Part shown: positions 34,067-41,427 of the stretch, piece by piece
Position numbering within the stretch: position 1 is the stretch's first letter
Layout: each line of letters starts with the position of its first letter
From: a virus
Reading direction: 5' to 3' (one strand)
Length of the DNA stretch: 60,136 bases
IMG/VR virus record: IMGVR_UViG_3300030107_000709
Coordinates: 2,947 to 63,082 of that record
Made by a program: the position numbers and the translations under genes
Notes under the pieces: model-generated
What the model was told of the DNA's origin: nothing
Database searches by the model: none
Seen by the model: the letters and a program-made list of their open reading frames with translations, nothing else

Positions 34067-35703
34067 TATACAGTAAAATCATTAACACTGTCAAGTGTAT
34101 TATCTTTTATTTCTGATAATCTACCTGTAGTTTTGTTATATAATAGACTACCAGCTGGTCCTGTATCACCTGTATATCTATTCTTAAGTATACGTAAGTT
34201 AGTAGTGTTAGCAACTAAAGAATCATGTGATTGTTGATTACGTTCTAATGCAATCACGCAGTCACTAAGATGTGCAATAGATGCTGAACCACGAAGATGT
34301 GATAGTGTAACTTCTTTACCATTTTCATGACCTATATCTCCAGTTGGTCTTCTTAAATGAGATACAAGTAATAAACCAATACCAGTTTGTTCTACTAAAC
34401 TTCTTAACTTAGTCATAAGCATATCAATAGAACGTCTTTCGTCATCACTAGCTTGACCACTTACTAGTATAGATAAATGATCTAGTATAATCCATTTACA
34501 GTCTAAAGCCTTAGCCATATACTGTACACGATTTAGTATCTCATCATTCTGTAGTGAACCAAAATGATCAAAGGCATAGAACCTACCAGTACCAATAGTT
34601 TTTTCTTGCCACTGTAGTAATTGTTCTTTAGGATATTGATCACGTATTTCTTTGATATATAATCTAGCATCAGCTTCAACAGACATAATATTAAATGCAG
34701 TCTTCTTAATATTTTCTTCTAGTGCTAGTACACCAATGTTTGTATTAGTAGTACGTAAGATATGGTGCATTAGTTCTCTAGTAACAGATGATTTACCCAT
34801 ACCAGTACCAGCAGTAAAGGTAATTAGTTCACCAGAACGCATACCATAAGTCTTTTCATTAAGAGCTTCCCAAGGATACAAACAAGTATCACATTCTTTT
34901 TCATGATACAAAGCTTCTTGTAATGATTTTAAGTTTACGATACCTGCTGGTGTATAGACATCTGCTTCCCACCATTCACTCATAAACTTTTGTCGCTGAC
35001 CTTTCATTAGATACTCATTAGCATCTTTAAGTTCCATACGCATTATCTTACATTTGTTAGGCTCAAATAACTGAGCAACTTTCGCAGCAGCAGCTTTACC
35101 ATGTTCGTCATTATCAAAACATAAAATAATATTATCAAACTTATTTAGGTATTCGTAAGATGCTTTACAGTCACGTACTGCACCAGCTGCACCAGTCTTA
35201 AGAGAAACAACAGACCATTTAGATCCCATCATTTCATAAGCAGACATAGCATCTATCTCACCTTCTGTAATAGTTATGTATTTACCTTTGGCAGCGAATA
35301 AGTTTTGACCAAAGAGAACAGCATTAGATAATGCACCTTCAGACCAGAACTGTTTATCTTTTGTAGTTCTAACTTTAGATGCTACATGAGAGCTATTAGC
35401 ATCATAGTATTTGTAAATATGTTGTATTATTTCTCCTTCTGTATTACGTTTTACTTCTACATTAAACTTACTAGCAGTAGTATTACTAATTCTTCTATCA
35501 TCTAATCCTCCTTTTTCTCCTTTTGTAAAGCTAGTTTGTACGACACCTTGTATAGGTGCTGGCTTTGTAATATCCATTTCATTCCTTTCTGGTGGTGTAT
35601 AATGTTGACAAGAAAAGCAGTACCAGTGACCATCTTCATACAATGTATTAGCATCACTAGAACCACAGTTCGGACAACTAGATTGTTTAATTACTTTTGA
35701 CAT
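34066..35703 (-). CDS. Primase-helicase, T7 gp4-like (545 aa)
   Basis: N-terminal zinc ribbon (SCPNCGSSDANTLYEDGHWYCFSC), TOPRIM primase core (ITITEGEIDAMSAYEM, ILCFDNDEHGKAAA) and a RecA-like hexameric helicase: Walker A AGTGMGKSS, Walker B WIILDHLSIL, then LLLVSHLRR and LRGSASIAHLSDCVIALER. The C-terminus is acidic and ends in DFTV, as in T7 gp4, where the tail contacts polymerase. Provides primers and unwinding at the fork, working with polymerase and SSB encoded downstream. Confidence 0.94.
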   Translation of the reverse strand: MSKVIKQSSCPNCGSSDANTLYEDGHWYCFSCQHYTPPERNEMDITKPAPIQGVVQTSFTKGEKGGLDDRRISNTTASKFNVEVKRNTEGEIIQHIYKYYDANSSHVASKVRTTKDKQFWSEGALSNAVLFGQNLFAAKGKYITITEGEIDAMSAYEMMGSKWSVVSLKTGAAGAVRDCKASYEYLNKFDNIILCFDNDEHGKAAAAKVAQLFEPNKCKIMRMELKDANEYLMKGQRQKFMSEWWEADVYTPAGIVNLKSLQEALYHEKECDTCLYPWEALNEKTYGMRSGELITFTAGTGMGKSSVTRELMHHILRTTNTNIGVLALEENIKKTAFNIMSVEADARLYIKEIRDQYPKEQLLQWQEKTIGTGRFYAFDHFGSLQNDEILNRVQYMAKALDCKWIILDHLSILVSGQASDDERRSIDMLMTKLRSLVEQTGIGLLLVSHLRRPTGDIGHENGKEVTLSHLRGSASIAHLSDCVIALERNQQSHDSLVANTTNLRILKNRYTGDTGPAGSLLYNKTTGRLSEIKDNTLDSVNDFTV

Positions 35704-35711
35704 ATTAGTTC

Positions 35712-35900
35712 CTAATCTAAATTATTTAAAGCCTGTTTATATAAATTATTAGCAAAATCTTTTTTATCTTGTACTATATCTTTCATCTCCTTCTTTGCTA
35801 ACTTTCTTGATTCTTGTTTAGTAAAACCTTCTTCTTGATATTCTTTAACAAGACCCCAATATATTTTATCACTTTCTTTATCCCATAATTGTTTAGGCAT
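35712..35900 (-). CDS. Small charged helical protein (62 aa)
   Basis: MPKQLWDKESDKIYWGLVKEYQEEGFTKQESRKLAKKEMKDIVQDKKDFANNLYKQALNNLD. Predicted all helix. Lies directly upstream of the primase-helicase and overlaps the gene before it by eight bases. Function unknown. Confidence 0.5.
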   Translation of the reverse strand: MPKQLWDKESDKIYWGLVKEYQEEGFTKQESRKLAKKEMKDIVQDKKDFANNLYKQALNNLD

Positions 35901-36123
35901 TGCTCCATACTCCTACAGTTATTGGTTGTATTAAACCTTTTGCTAAATCTTTTCCTTTAGATGTATAAGTATATTTAAAGTACATACCTTTCATATGTTT
36001 TTTACTATTTAAATCTACATATACTACAGTATCTTTACGTTTATCTTCTTCTATAACTTTCATTTTACATCCAAGCATAGTCCATAGTCCTTGATGTAAT
36101 TTTATATGTTCTTTAGTTGTCAT
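35893..36123 (-). CDS. Small beta-rich protein (76 aa)
   Basis: Start at MTTKEHIKLHQG (the RRIK before it is translated ribosome site). It contains a helix, then KVIEEDKRKDTVVYVDLNSKKHMKGMYFKYTYTSKGKDLAKGLIQPITVGVWS, reminiscent of a small DNA/RNA-binding beta barrel. Function unknown; co-transcribed with primase-helicase. Confidence 0.5.
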   Translation of the reverse strand: MTTKEHIKLHQGLWTMLGCKMKVIEEDKRKDTVVYVDLNSKKHMKGMYFKYTYTSKGKDLAKGLIQPITVGVWSNA

Positions 36124-36322
36124 TTTTATTCTCCTTAATATGTGACGCATCAGGATTCTCTACCCATCCTGTATCAGTAGTAATAGATTTAGATGGATAA
36201 ACTTTGCGTCTTAGTTTATGAACTTCTTCTGTTAAGTCTTTAATTTTTACATAAGCATTACGTAATTGTTCTTGTAAATCTCTAACATTTTTACGTAGTA
36301 GCTCTTCTATTTTTTCATTCAT
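36113..36322 (-). CDS. Small coiled-coil protein (69 aa)
   Basis: MNEKIEELLRKNVRDLQEQLRNAYVKIKDLTEEVHKLRRKVYPSKSITTDTGWVENPD..: residues 1-40 form a heptad coiled coil, followed by a flexible polar tail. Probably oligomeric. Overlaps both neighbours. Function unknown. Confidence 0.5.
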   Translation of the reverse strand: MNEKIEELLRKNVRDLQEQLRNAYVKIKDLTEEVHKLRRKVYPSKSITTDTGWVENPDASHIKENKNDN

Positions 36323-36513
36323 TGCATCCTCATTATAGTTACTTGACTGTTATAATAATCAAACTCCATTGGTGCTATTTTATTTATAAATTCTTTAGCA
36401 TGTTCTTTAGATTTAAATTTCATAACATTATTATCTTCTTCTACTAAAAAATCAGGCATAGTATTTTCACATGAAGTATGTGCTATAACAAAAACATTAT
36501 TATTTATATTCAT
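36319..36513 (-). CDS. Small protein, first gene after a promoter (64 aa)
   Basis: Start at MNINNNVFVIAHTSCENTMP, since the upstream MEVN translates GGAGGTTAAT. Contains DNNVMKFKSKEHAKEFINKIAP, a strand-helix pattern. It is the first gene behind the promoter at 36536-36564 and heads the primase-helicase-polymerase operon. Function unknown. Confidence 0.5.
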   Translation of the reverse strand: MNINNNVFVIAHTSCENTMPDFLVEEDNNVMKFKSKEHAKEFINKIAPMEFDYYNSQVTIMRMQ

Positions 36514-36535
36514 ATTAACCTCCATAAAACGATTC

Positions 36536-36564
36536 ATTATAGCACATTATAAACTTCATTGCAA
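36536..36564 (-). promoter_or_regulatory. Sigma70-like promoter for the replication operon
   Basis: Minus strand TTGCAA (36564-36559), a 17-base spacer and a perfect TATAAT (36541-36536). It sits in the only gap between the GIY-YIG gene and the operon leading to primase-helicase and polymerase. Confidence 0.75.
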
Positions 36565-36569
36565 TAAAG

Positions 36570-37085
36570 TTATGCTCTACCTCCAGTATAAGTAATGTTC
36601 TTATCTGAAGAAGCTTTAAATACAATACCTTTAGATAATTGATGTCTTTTTAAAGATGGTGCTACTAAAGATTGATTGTAAGTATGTACTCTTTGTATAC
36701 CTGCAACTACTTTCTTTACAACATATCTAAATGTATCAGCAACTTTATAGATACTACCATCTAATTTAATCCACTCTCTATACTGATCATTATCTTTTAG
36801 ATGAGAACGAAAAGTCTTAATAACTTTTCTTTCTAAACCAAAGACATCACCAGATAAATCCATAGATTCAATAAGTTCACAACCATTAGCAACATATGTA
36901 CCAAAGTCTTTGTAAACTCTTCTTATTGGATCATTAGAAACACCCATCTTATACCAGTTATCATCTATTCTTTTAGCAATATAAATAGATTTATTATGTT
37001 GTCTTAGAGATGGTTTAACTTTATAATCTCTAACACTAATAATTCTTGGTGTTTGTAATTTAGCTTTTAATCTTGTAATGTTCAT
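36570..37085 (-). CDS. GIY-YIG/T5orf172-like nuclease-fold protein (171 aa)
   Basis: Residues 33-60 (KSIYIAKRIDDNWYKMGVSNDPIRRVYKD) follow the GIY-(x10)-YIG and Arg pattern of T5orf172-type domains, with a later Glu in VFGLERKVIKTFRSH (E85) at the place of the metal-binding residue. The C-terminal 60 residues are basic. It may be a small endonuclease acting on host or branched DNA. The first Gly of GIY is Ser here, which leaves activity uncertain. Confidence 0.55.
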   Translation of the reverse strand: MNITRLKAKLQTPRIISVRDYKVKPSLRQHNKSIYIAKRIDDNWYKMGVSNDPIRRVYKDFGTYVANGCELIESMDLSGDVFGLERKVIKTFRSHLKDNDQYREWIKLDGSIYKVADTFRYVVKKVVAGIQRVHTYNQSLVAPSLKRHQLSKGIVFKASSDKNITYTGGRA

Positions 37086-37132
37086 TTTATTCTCCTTGTT
37101 ATATTATTAATAAAAATTACATAAAAAAAAAT

Positions 37133-37152
37133 TAAAGAAAAAAAAAAATTAA
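37133..37152 (-). promoter_or_regulatory. T-tract intergenic box (before GIY-YIG gene)
   Basis: After the 37153 stop codon the leftward strand carries T11-C-TTTAA followed by a second T9 and ATGTAATTTTTATTAATAATATAAC. Same layout as the other T8-C-TT boxes. Confidence 0.45.
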
Positions 37153-37308
37153 TTATGTAACTTCCATATAAATATATAACATTAAGCTTATCAGTAATAT
37201 GATTGGAAATATATGATTTAACCATAAGTTTGTAGGCTTTGACGCACTAGTATCAAAATACTTACCAGTACGTTTAGCTCTACGTAATCTCTCTTCGTCT
37301 TTGTTCAT
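37153..37308 (-). CDS. Small tail-anchored membrane protein (51 aa)
   Basis: Start at MNKDEERLRR; the preceding KERRRR translates AAAGGAGAAGAAGA. The basic N-terminus is followed by a C-terminal span (LWLNHIFPIILLISLMLYIYMEV). Predicted to be an inner-membrane protein with its charged part in the cytoplasm. Function unknown. Confidence 0.5.
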   Translation of the reverse strand: MNKDEERLRRAKRTGKYFDTSASKPTNLWLNHIFPIILLISLMLYIYMEVT

Positions 37309-37561
37309 TCTTCTTCTCCTTTCTTTCTGTATAAGGTATGTCAGGTATAACAATTACTTCTGAATCTGTTTCTATCCACACTTTAGCACCACAAGATAAA
37401 GGTTTATCAGGACTATAGATAACTTTACTAGGTCCTAGTATGTCAACCTGATGTCCATAGTTATTACTCTTATAAGTCTTAACAGTAATTACTGGATCTC
37501 TTTTATTATTCTTATGATTAGATTTAATAACATGTTGATTAATATGTATTATTTTTTTCAT
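37280..37561 (-). CDS. Small basic protein (93 aa)
   Basis: MKKIIHINQHVIKSNHKNNKRDPVITVKTYKSNNYGHQVDILGPSKVIYSPDKPLSCGAKVWIETDSEVIVI..: a His/Asn/Lys-rich start, then a beta-rich barrel-like core. Overlaps the membrane-protein gene by 29 bases. Function unknown. Confidence 0.5.
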   Translation of the reverse strand: MKKIIHINQHVIKSNHKNNKRDPVITVKTYKSNNYGHQVDILGPSKVIYSPDKPLSCGAKVWIETDSEVIVIPDIPYTERKEKKNEQRRREIT

Positions 37562-37573
37562 TGTAGTTCCTTT

Positions 37574-37828
37574 CTATTTAGTTACATATTCTATATCTTC
37601 ATGTCCTGCAACTACATCAATATGTTCTTCAGATAGTATATCATCTTGTCCTATGTATGTAGTTTCAGTAGTCATATGATCTAATGTAAACTTATTAGAC
37701 TGTCCTACAATTAAACATTCTTCTTGTACATATTCTTCTATCTCATCAATAGATAACTTATCAGTAGAAGTTATCATATATCTATCTACTATCTTTTTTG
37801 TTTTTATTATTTCATATTCATATTTCAT
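37574..37828 (-). CDS. Small acidic protein, paralogue of 33526 gene (84 aa)
   Basis: Start at MKYEYEIIKTKKIV; the RKIK before it is a translated ribosome site. Resembles the protein at 33526-33834: MKY(K/E)YE, an x-D-R-Y/V strand, D-K-L-(x)-E helix, then T-T-x-T-Y-I-G-D-D. Two copies in the same island suggest duplication. Function unknown. Confidence 0.5.
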   Translation of the reverse strand: MKYEYEIIKTKKIVDRYMITSTDKLSIDEIEEYVQEECLIVGQSNKFTLDHMTTETTYIGQDDILSEEHIDVVAGHEDIEYVTK

Positions 37829-38024
37829 TTTTATTTTCCTCATTAATTATTTTTTGTATTTGTTTTTTTTGTTCTGCAATTTCTAGTTTTTGTTTTTCTA
37901 TTTGTTCTTTTTGTTTTTTTACTTTGATAAGAATAACTTCTAAATCATCAGTAGTCATTATAACCTTTGCAGGTTTAGAACTATTCTTTTTTTTATAATC
38001 TTCAAAGTTAATTACATCATTCAT
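37818..38024 (-). CDS. Small coiled-coil protein (68 aa)
   Basis: MNDVINFEDYKKKNSSKPAKVIMTTDDLEVILIKVKKQKEQIEKQKLEIAEQKKQIQKIINEENKNEI. The C-terminal 40 residues form a Lys/Gln/Glu coiled coil. The N-terminal VINFEDYKK is a pattern of small phage proteins. Function unknown. Confidence 0.5.
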   Translation of the reverse strand: MNDVINFEDYKKKNSSKPAKVIMTTDDLEVILIKVKKQKEQIEKQKLEIAEQKKQIQKIINEENKNEI

Positions 38025-38164
38025 TTTTTATTCTCCGTATTAGTATTACGTATTAGTACATACTCAACTTTATTAATCTTTAACAAATCAAAAAGACGAA
38101 ATAGTACATCTCTTTTTCTAGGTTTAGTTTTAAAGTTAAGCGTAATAATAACTTGCCATTTCAT
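38021..38164 (-). CDS. Small basic protein (47 aa)
   Basis: MKWQVIITLNFKTKPRKRDVLFRLFDLLKINKVEYVLIRNTNTENKK. Strand-helix-strand layout, AAGGA before the start, four-base overlaps with both neighbours. Function unknown. Confidence 0.45.
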   Translation of the reverse strand: MKWQVIITLNFKTKPRKRDVLFRLFDLLKINKVEYVLIRNTNTENKK

Positions 38165-38361
38165 TTTTGTAGTTCCTTTAAAAGTTTTTTACCTTGTTTA
38201 GCTAAACGTAATAGTTCTTCCGTATCAGTATCTCGCATTAATACATTGTATTCTGGATGATCCATAGTTTTTAAAATACTAATCATCTCTTCCATAATAT
38301 TTACTAAAGCTAATACTCTTCGTTGTTTAATGTTTAGCGTAGCAGTAAGTTTATTTTTCAT
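38161..38361 (-). CDS. Small helical protein (66 aa)
   Basis: MKNKLTATLNIKQRRVLALVNIMEEMISILKTMDHPEYNVLMRDTDTEELLRLAKQGKKLLKELQK. Predicted helical with charged ends. In the overlapping small-gene chain; function unknown. Confidence 0.5.
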   Translation of the reverse strand: MKNKLTATLNIKQRRVLALVNIMEEMISILKTMDHPEYNVLMRDTDTEELLRLAKQGKKLLKELQK

Positions 38362-38677
38362 TCTTATTATCTCCTATATCTGATAAAGCACCTGCATCAA
38401 ATTCAAAAGTAGGTTCTTCTATCCATGCATCTCCTTTAACTAAAACACCTGGTCCATTACCTTCCCAGTCTCTTTGTACATATACTTCCATCACCTCATC
38501 ACTATCTGGATGTTCTAATGTAAGTACAGGATATTTTTCAGAACCTATTCCTGGTGTATTTTCTACTTTTAGTTCTGCTTTTCTTATCTTCCAACCTTCA
38601 AAATGTTTATAATACTTTTCTTCAGTTAGATCTGCTTTACTTTTAGTTTTAATATCTATTATGTTATCGTCAGTCAT
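38351..38677 (-). CDS. Acidic small protein (108 aa)
   Basis: Starts MTDDNIIDIKTKSKADLTEEKYYKHFEGWKIRKAELKVENTPGIG.. and ends in an acidic tail. The start NIIDIKTK resembles small phage proteins that begin NVINF/NIIDI, such as the one at 37818. Overlaps the next gene by 11 bases. Function unknown. Confidence 0.5.
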   Translation of the reverse strand: MTDDNIIDIKTKSKADLTEEKYYKHFEGWKIRKAELKVENTPGIGSEKYPVLTLEHPDSDEVMEVYVQRDWEGNGPGVLVKGDAWIEEPTFEFDAGALSDIGDNKNEK

Positions 38678-38689
38678 TGTAGTTCCTTT

Positions 38690-38917
38690 CTATTTAATTA
38701 CATATTCTGTTTGTGATATAGACTCCCATGTTTCACAGTCATCTCTTTGTTTCATGTGTTCTATTTGAATCTTTTCCCATCTTTTATTATCAACTGTATG
38801 TCCATATATTTTATATATAGCTAAAAAGTTTTTATCATCAATAGGTATTTCAATATTATCTACATCACCTCTATTTTCAAACTTGCTAGTGCAAGGTATT
38901 AAGTTAATCTTTGCCAT
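38690..38917 (-). CDS. Small protein downstream of the structured region (75 aa)
   Basis: MAKINLIPCTSKFENRGDVDNIEIPIDDKNFLAIYKIYGHTVDNKRWEKIQIEHMKQRDDCETWESISQTEYVIK, with AGGAGGATAAC before the ATG. It is the first gene after the hairpin-rich block 38941-39240, so that block could be its leader. Function unknown. Confidence 0.5.
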   Translation of the reverse strand: MAKINLIPCTSKFENRGDVDNIEIPIDDKNFLAIYKIYGHTVDNKRWEKIQIEHMKQRDDCETWESISQTEYVIK

Positions 38918-38929
38918 GTTATCCTCCTG

Positions 38930-39255
38930 TTAAGTTAATAAGTGTGGCTAGGAATCTGGTCTGCATATTGTTCGTTCCTAATTAAGTGTACTAAACTAGT
39001 ATTACCTTTACACACCACGTTTATACAAGTGCTATGGTACTAGGAATTTTGTGCACGCCATAGCATCATGTATATTTTATGATGGCTTTGTTTATACCCA
39101 GATCAAAGGGACAGGAATCAATTTAAGCAGTTTCCTGTACATGTTTCATTCGTGCTAGTAGCTTTCCCTAGTATCGGTTCTTTATATTGTTCTAGGTCTA
39201 TCTATTACTCACTACCTAGCTCTGCTGCACCATCATTCGTATTAGTAATTATATA
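38930..39255 (-). ncRNA. Candidate structured non-coding RNA or long leader
   Basis: No gene is found here on either strand. Bases 38941-39240 hold 115 G+C of 300 (38%), more than the coding DNA around it. Perfect stems: 39192-39197/39214-39219 (6 bp), 39111-39117/39132-39138 (7 bp), 39064-39069/39079-39084 (6 bp), 39030-39037/39058-39065 (8 bp), 38989-38993/38997-39001 (5 bp), 38949-38954/38975-38980 (6 bp). The third and fourth share two bases. The motif CTAGGAAT occurs at 38948 and 39040. Leftward, the block follows a terminator and a TATAAT (39253-39248) and ends at the ribosome site of the 38917 gene. No tRNA, hammerhead or known riboswitch was recognised. Confidence 0.4.
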
Positions 39256-39280
39256 ATAAATATATAAAAAAATCTATAAG

Positions 39281-39320
39281 AAAAAAAATAAAGTGCAGAG
39301 CTATTTCTAACTCTACACTT
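39281..39320 (-). terminator. Intrinsic terminator after DUF932 gene
   Basis: Leftward RNA: AAGTGTAGAG/CTCTGCACTT (39311-39320 with 39291-39300; ten pairs, one G-U), a 10-base loop, A, then U8 and C-UU. The strongest terminator in the window; it closes the promoter-distal end of the DUF932 operon. Confidence 0.92.
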
Positions 39321-39333
39321 TTATTGGGAGGAC

Positions 39334-40284
39334 TTATGCTGCATTAGCAAAGTCTATTGCTTTGCTTAATGCTTCCTGTTTGGCAACGCTAGCTGTGCCA
39401 TACCAAGAACTTTGTATGCGTGCTGCATTATCTTTACCAAACTTATGATCATATGCATAAGTTACAGTATTAAATGCATCCCACCATGTTCCTTTTGCTA
39501 GTTCAGATCCTGGTGTACCATCATTGTACAATCTCATAACCTGTGCTGCTCTCCTACTTCTAACATAATTCTTTTCTTTTTGATAGTCAGTCATAGGAAA
39601 TAAACTTTTTAGATACTCATCTACTGATTCATGTTTAGCTGTAGTTTGTGCAAGATATTTAGCTTTATCTCCATAGACTGCCATTGCATCTCTAGATAAT
39701 CCCAATGCATCTTTAACTGCATGTGCATCAAAAGGTTTAGTATGATCTACACTAAAGCTATGATAATTGTTGCCACCAAGAGCCAGCTGTAAAGTATTAT
39801 TACAAACCACCCTGATCGGTGTAAACCTAACATTAACAGAATGCCCAAACTGATGGGGATTAGTAAATAGTAAATAACCTTCGACAATATCATTTTGTAG
39901 CACCTCAAATGTTTCGTTAATTTTAGCAAGAACCCACACTAACTTGCCATCCTTTAACGAACCAGCTGTATGCATTTCCATATTACCTTCTTCTACCCAG
40001 TCATAGAAGAAATCAAAAGCAGCCTGATTCTGTACAGGATGCCATGTACTACTTACTACATCTAGTTGTTTGTTATCTTCTTCTCTTATTAGTAACATCT
40101 TATCTTCTACTAATACGCCTTTGTTTTCATTAGGCATAAAGTACATTGGTTGCTTTTTGACAGACCAGTTTAGTTGAGCTGCTTCCATCATTTCGTATGC
40201 ACTCATATCATTAGATACAGGTACACCTAACCCATGCCAGGGTAGTTCCCCAGCATAAGCCATAGTTTCTACTTGGTGTGACAT
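39334..40284 (-). CDS. DUF932/TIGR03299-like phage protein (316 aa)
   Basis: MSHQVETMAYAGELPWHGLGVPVSNDMSAYEMMEAAQLNW.. and the later FTNPHQFGHSVNVRFTPIRVVCNNTLQLAL are the signature of the DUF932 phage/plasmid family. Members are common in phages and plasmids; biochemical function is not established. The gene is visibly GC-richer than its small neighbours, with codons such as GCC/CTG, which may mark separate acquisition. GGAGGAC precedes the ATG and a strong terminator follows. Confidence 0.85.
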   Translation of the reverse strand: MSHQVETMAYAGELPWHGLGVPVSNDMSAYEMMEAAQLNWSVKKQPMYFMPNENKGVLVEDKMLLIREEDNKQLDVVSSTWHPVQNQAAFDFFYDWVEEGNMEMHTAGSLKDGKLVWVLAKINETFEVLQNDIVEGYLLFTNPHQFGHSVNVRFTPIRVVCNNTLQLALGGNNYHSFSVDHTKPFDAHAVKDALGLSRDAMAVYGDKAKYLAQTTAKHESVDEYLKSLFPMTDYQKEKNYVRSRRAAQVMRLYNDGTPGSELAKGTWWDAFNTVTYAYDHKFGKDNAARIQSSWYGTASVAKQEALSKAIDFANAA

Positions 40285-40295
40285 AATGTCCTCCT

Positions 40296-40511
40296 TTATT
40301 TTAGTTTATTAAAAGCTGCAACAGATGTATCTATAGTATGTTGCAACAACTCTTTATCAAACTGTCGTATCATATTGTTTATTTCTTTAATAGGTACGCT
40401 AGTCCAATGCCTGCCAAGCATGTTTGATAGTTCTACTCTATCATTATATGTACATGCTTGGGTTATTTCGTCATGACTTTTCCAGTCATACTTACCTTCC
40501 CAGTGCATCAA
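40296..40511 (-). CDS. Small protein (71 aa)
   Basis: M(M)HWEGKYDWKSHDEITQACTYNDRVELSNMLGRHWTSVPIKEINNMIRQFDKELLQHTIDTSVAAFNKLK; helical, Trp/His-rich start. Overlaps the coiled-coil gene upstream by 20 bases and precedes the DUF932 gene. Function unknown. Confidence 0.5.
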   Translation of the reverse strand: MMHWEGKYDWKSHDEITQACTYNDRVELSNMLGRHWTSVPIKEINNMIRQFDKELLQHTIDTSVAAFNKLK

Positions 40512-40701
40512 TTTTCTCCTTTACTTCATTAAGTTCACTAAATACATAACTAATTCTACTGTCTAGACTATTAAGTTTACTGTCTAACTCATTGATTTTA
40601 GTATCTAATTCTTCTATTGTTTGATGTTGTTTGTTTAAAGTATCTCGTAGTATTTCCATGTTGTGTACTAGATTCTCTAACGCTTTTTCTAAAGTCTGCA
40701 T
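40492..40701 (-). CDS. Coiled-coil protein (69 aa)
   Basis: MQTLEKALENLVHNMEILRDTLNKQHQTIEELDTKINELDSKLNSLDSRISYVFSELNEVKEKIDALGR, almost entirely heptad coiled coil. Its first 104 bases lie within the 3' part of the zinc-ribbon gene 40598-40804 in another frame. Confidence 0.55.
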   Translation of the reverse strand: MQTLEKALENLVHNMEILRDTLNKQHQTIEELDTKINELDSKLNSLDSRISYVFSELNEVKEKIDALGR

Positions 40702-40804
40702 AAGTTACCTCATATTTTTTAGTTAAACATCTACCACACCAGACAACGCCAAAATCTATAACGTCACCTGGTGCACCACATTTATGACAACTAGCTCTAG
40801 CCAC
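40598..40804 (-). CDS. Zinc-ribbon protein with GTG start (68 aa)
   Basis: Start codon GTG at 40804. ASCHKCGAPGDVIDFGVVWCGRCLTKKYE gives two CxxC pairs of a zinc ribbon in the first 30 residues. The Ser/Thr/Arg-rich remainder overlaps the coiled-coil gene by 104 bases, so either the tail is unselected or both frames are coding. Confidence 0.5.
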   Translation of the reverse strand: MARASCHKCGAPGDVIDFGVVWCGRCLTKKYEVTYADFRKSVRESSTQHGNTTRYFKQTTSNNRRIRY

Positions 40805-40970
40805 ATTTAACTCTATTCAATGCTAGTTCTAAACTACTAGGTCTAACATATTCTTTATAGACTATATGTTTCTCTAGTATCTCAATAGCCCAAGACCATT
40901 CTACATTTTCTTGTCTATCTTTAACTATTTCTTTTAGTTTGTCTCCAGTTATATCCATTAATCCACACAT
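40797..40970 (-). CDS. Small protein (57 aa)
   Basis: MCGLMDITGDKLKEIVKDRQENVEWSWAIEILEKHIVYKEYVRPSSLELALNRVKCG, with AAGGAGGATAAA before the ATG. Helical, terminal cysteines. Part of the overlapping chain. Function unknown. Confidence 0.5.
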   Translation of the reverse strand: MCGLMDITGDKLKEIVKDRQENVEWSWAIEILEKHIVYKEYVRPSSLELALNRVKCG

Positions 40971-41071
40971 TTTATCCTCCTTAAATTATTAATGAATGCA
41001 GGGTATTCTTCGTACATATCTTCATTATAAATCTCCTGCCATATTTTTATTATTTCTTCAAGTGTATACAT
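40958..41071 (-). CDS. Very small protein (37 aa)
   Basis: MYTLEEIIKIWQEIYNEDMYEEYPAFINNLRRIKCVD, preceded by AAGGAGAATAAT. Its C-terminal codons LRRIKC are the ribosome site of the next gene read in frame. Helical and acidic. Function unknown. Confidence 0.45.
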   Translation of the reverse strand: MYTLEEIIKIWQEIYNEDMYEEYPAFINNLRRIKCVD

Positions 41072-41081
41072 ATTATTCTCC

Positions 41082-41426
41082 TTAATACCAGCAACTATAT
41101 ATTACTTGTTTACCATCTTCAATAGCTTGTAATGCTTCTTTACAAAATTTAATATCAGCTTCTTGAGATTCTTTAGCTGCATCATTTTGAAACTGATGTC
41201 CATAAAAGAAACCACCTTTAGATTTTGGTAGTGTATTTGTTTTAACACATTTCAATAATTTTTCTAGTATCTCTTTAGTAAGTACAAGATCTTTACAATT
41301 AAACTCTTCATTGTTACCTTGTTCTTGATACCAAACATTCTCCATAAACTCCTGTAATTTAGAATGTTTTCTCCAGTAGAACTCTTTAGTATTTTCTCTT
41401 ATGTATGCATATTGGTCTAATCCCAT
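41082..41426 (-). CDS. Conserved phage protein (114 aa)
   Basis: The pattern MGLDQYAYIRE..FYWRKHSKLQEFMENVW..FNCKDLVLTKEILEKL..TLPKSKGGFFYG..AIEDGKQVIYSCWY matches a family found in many phages and sometimes mislabelled as a kinase. Its activity is unknown to me. The Cys/Trp-rich end (YSCWY) is characteristic. Confidence 0.6.
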   Translation of the reverse strand: MGLDQYAYIRENTKEFYWRKHSKLQEFMENVWYQEQGNNEEFNCKDLVLTKEILEKLLKCVKTNTLPKSKGGFFYGHQFQNDAAKESQEADIKFCKEALQAIEDGKQVIYSCWY

Positions 41427-41427
41427 G

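Noticed and set aside
38930-39260. tRNA, hammerhead ribozyme or group I intron
   Set aside because: No GTTCRANTC T-loop/acceptor arrangement, no CUGAUGA..GAAA core and no interrupted coding exon could be found.
39747-39929. 60-aa leftward hydrophobic frame inside the DUF932 gene
   Set aside because: Out-of-frame shadow of a well supported gene; no ribosome site.
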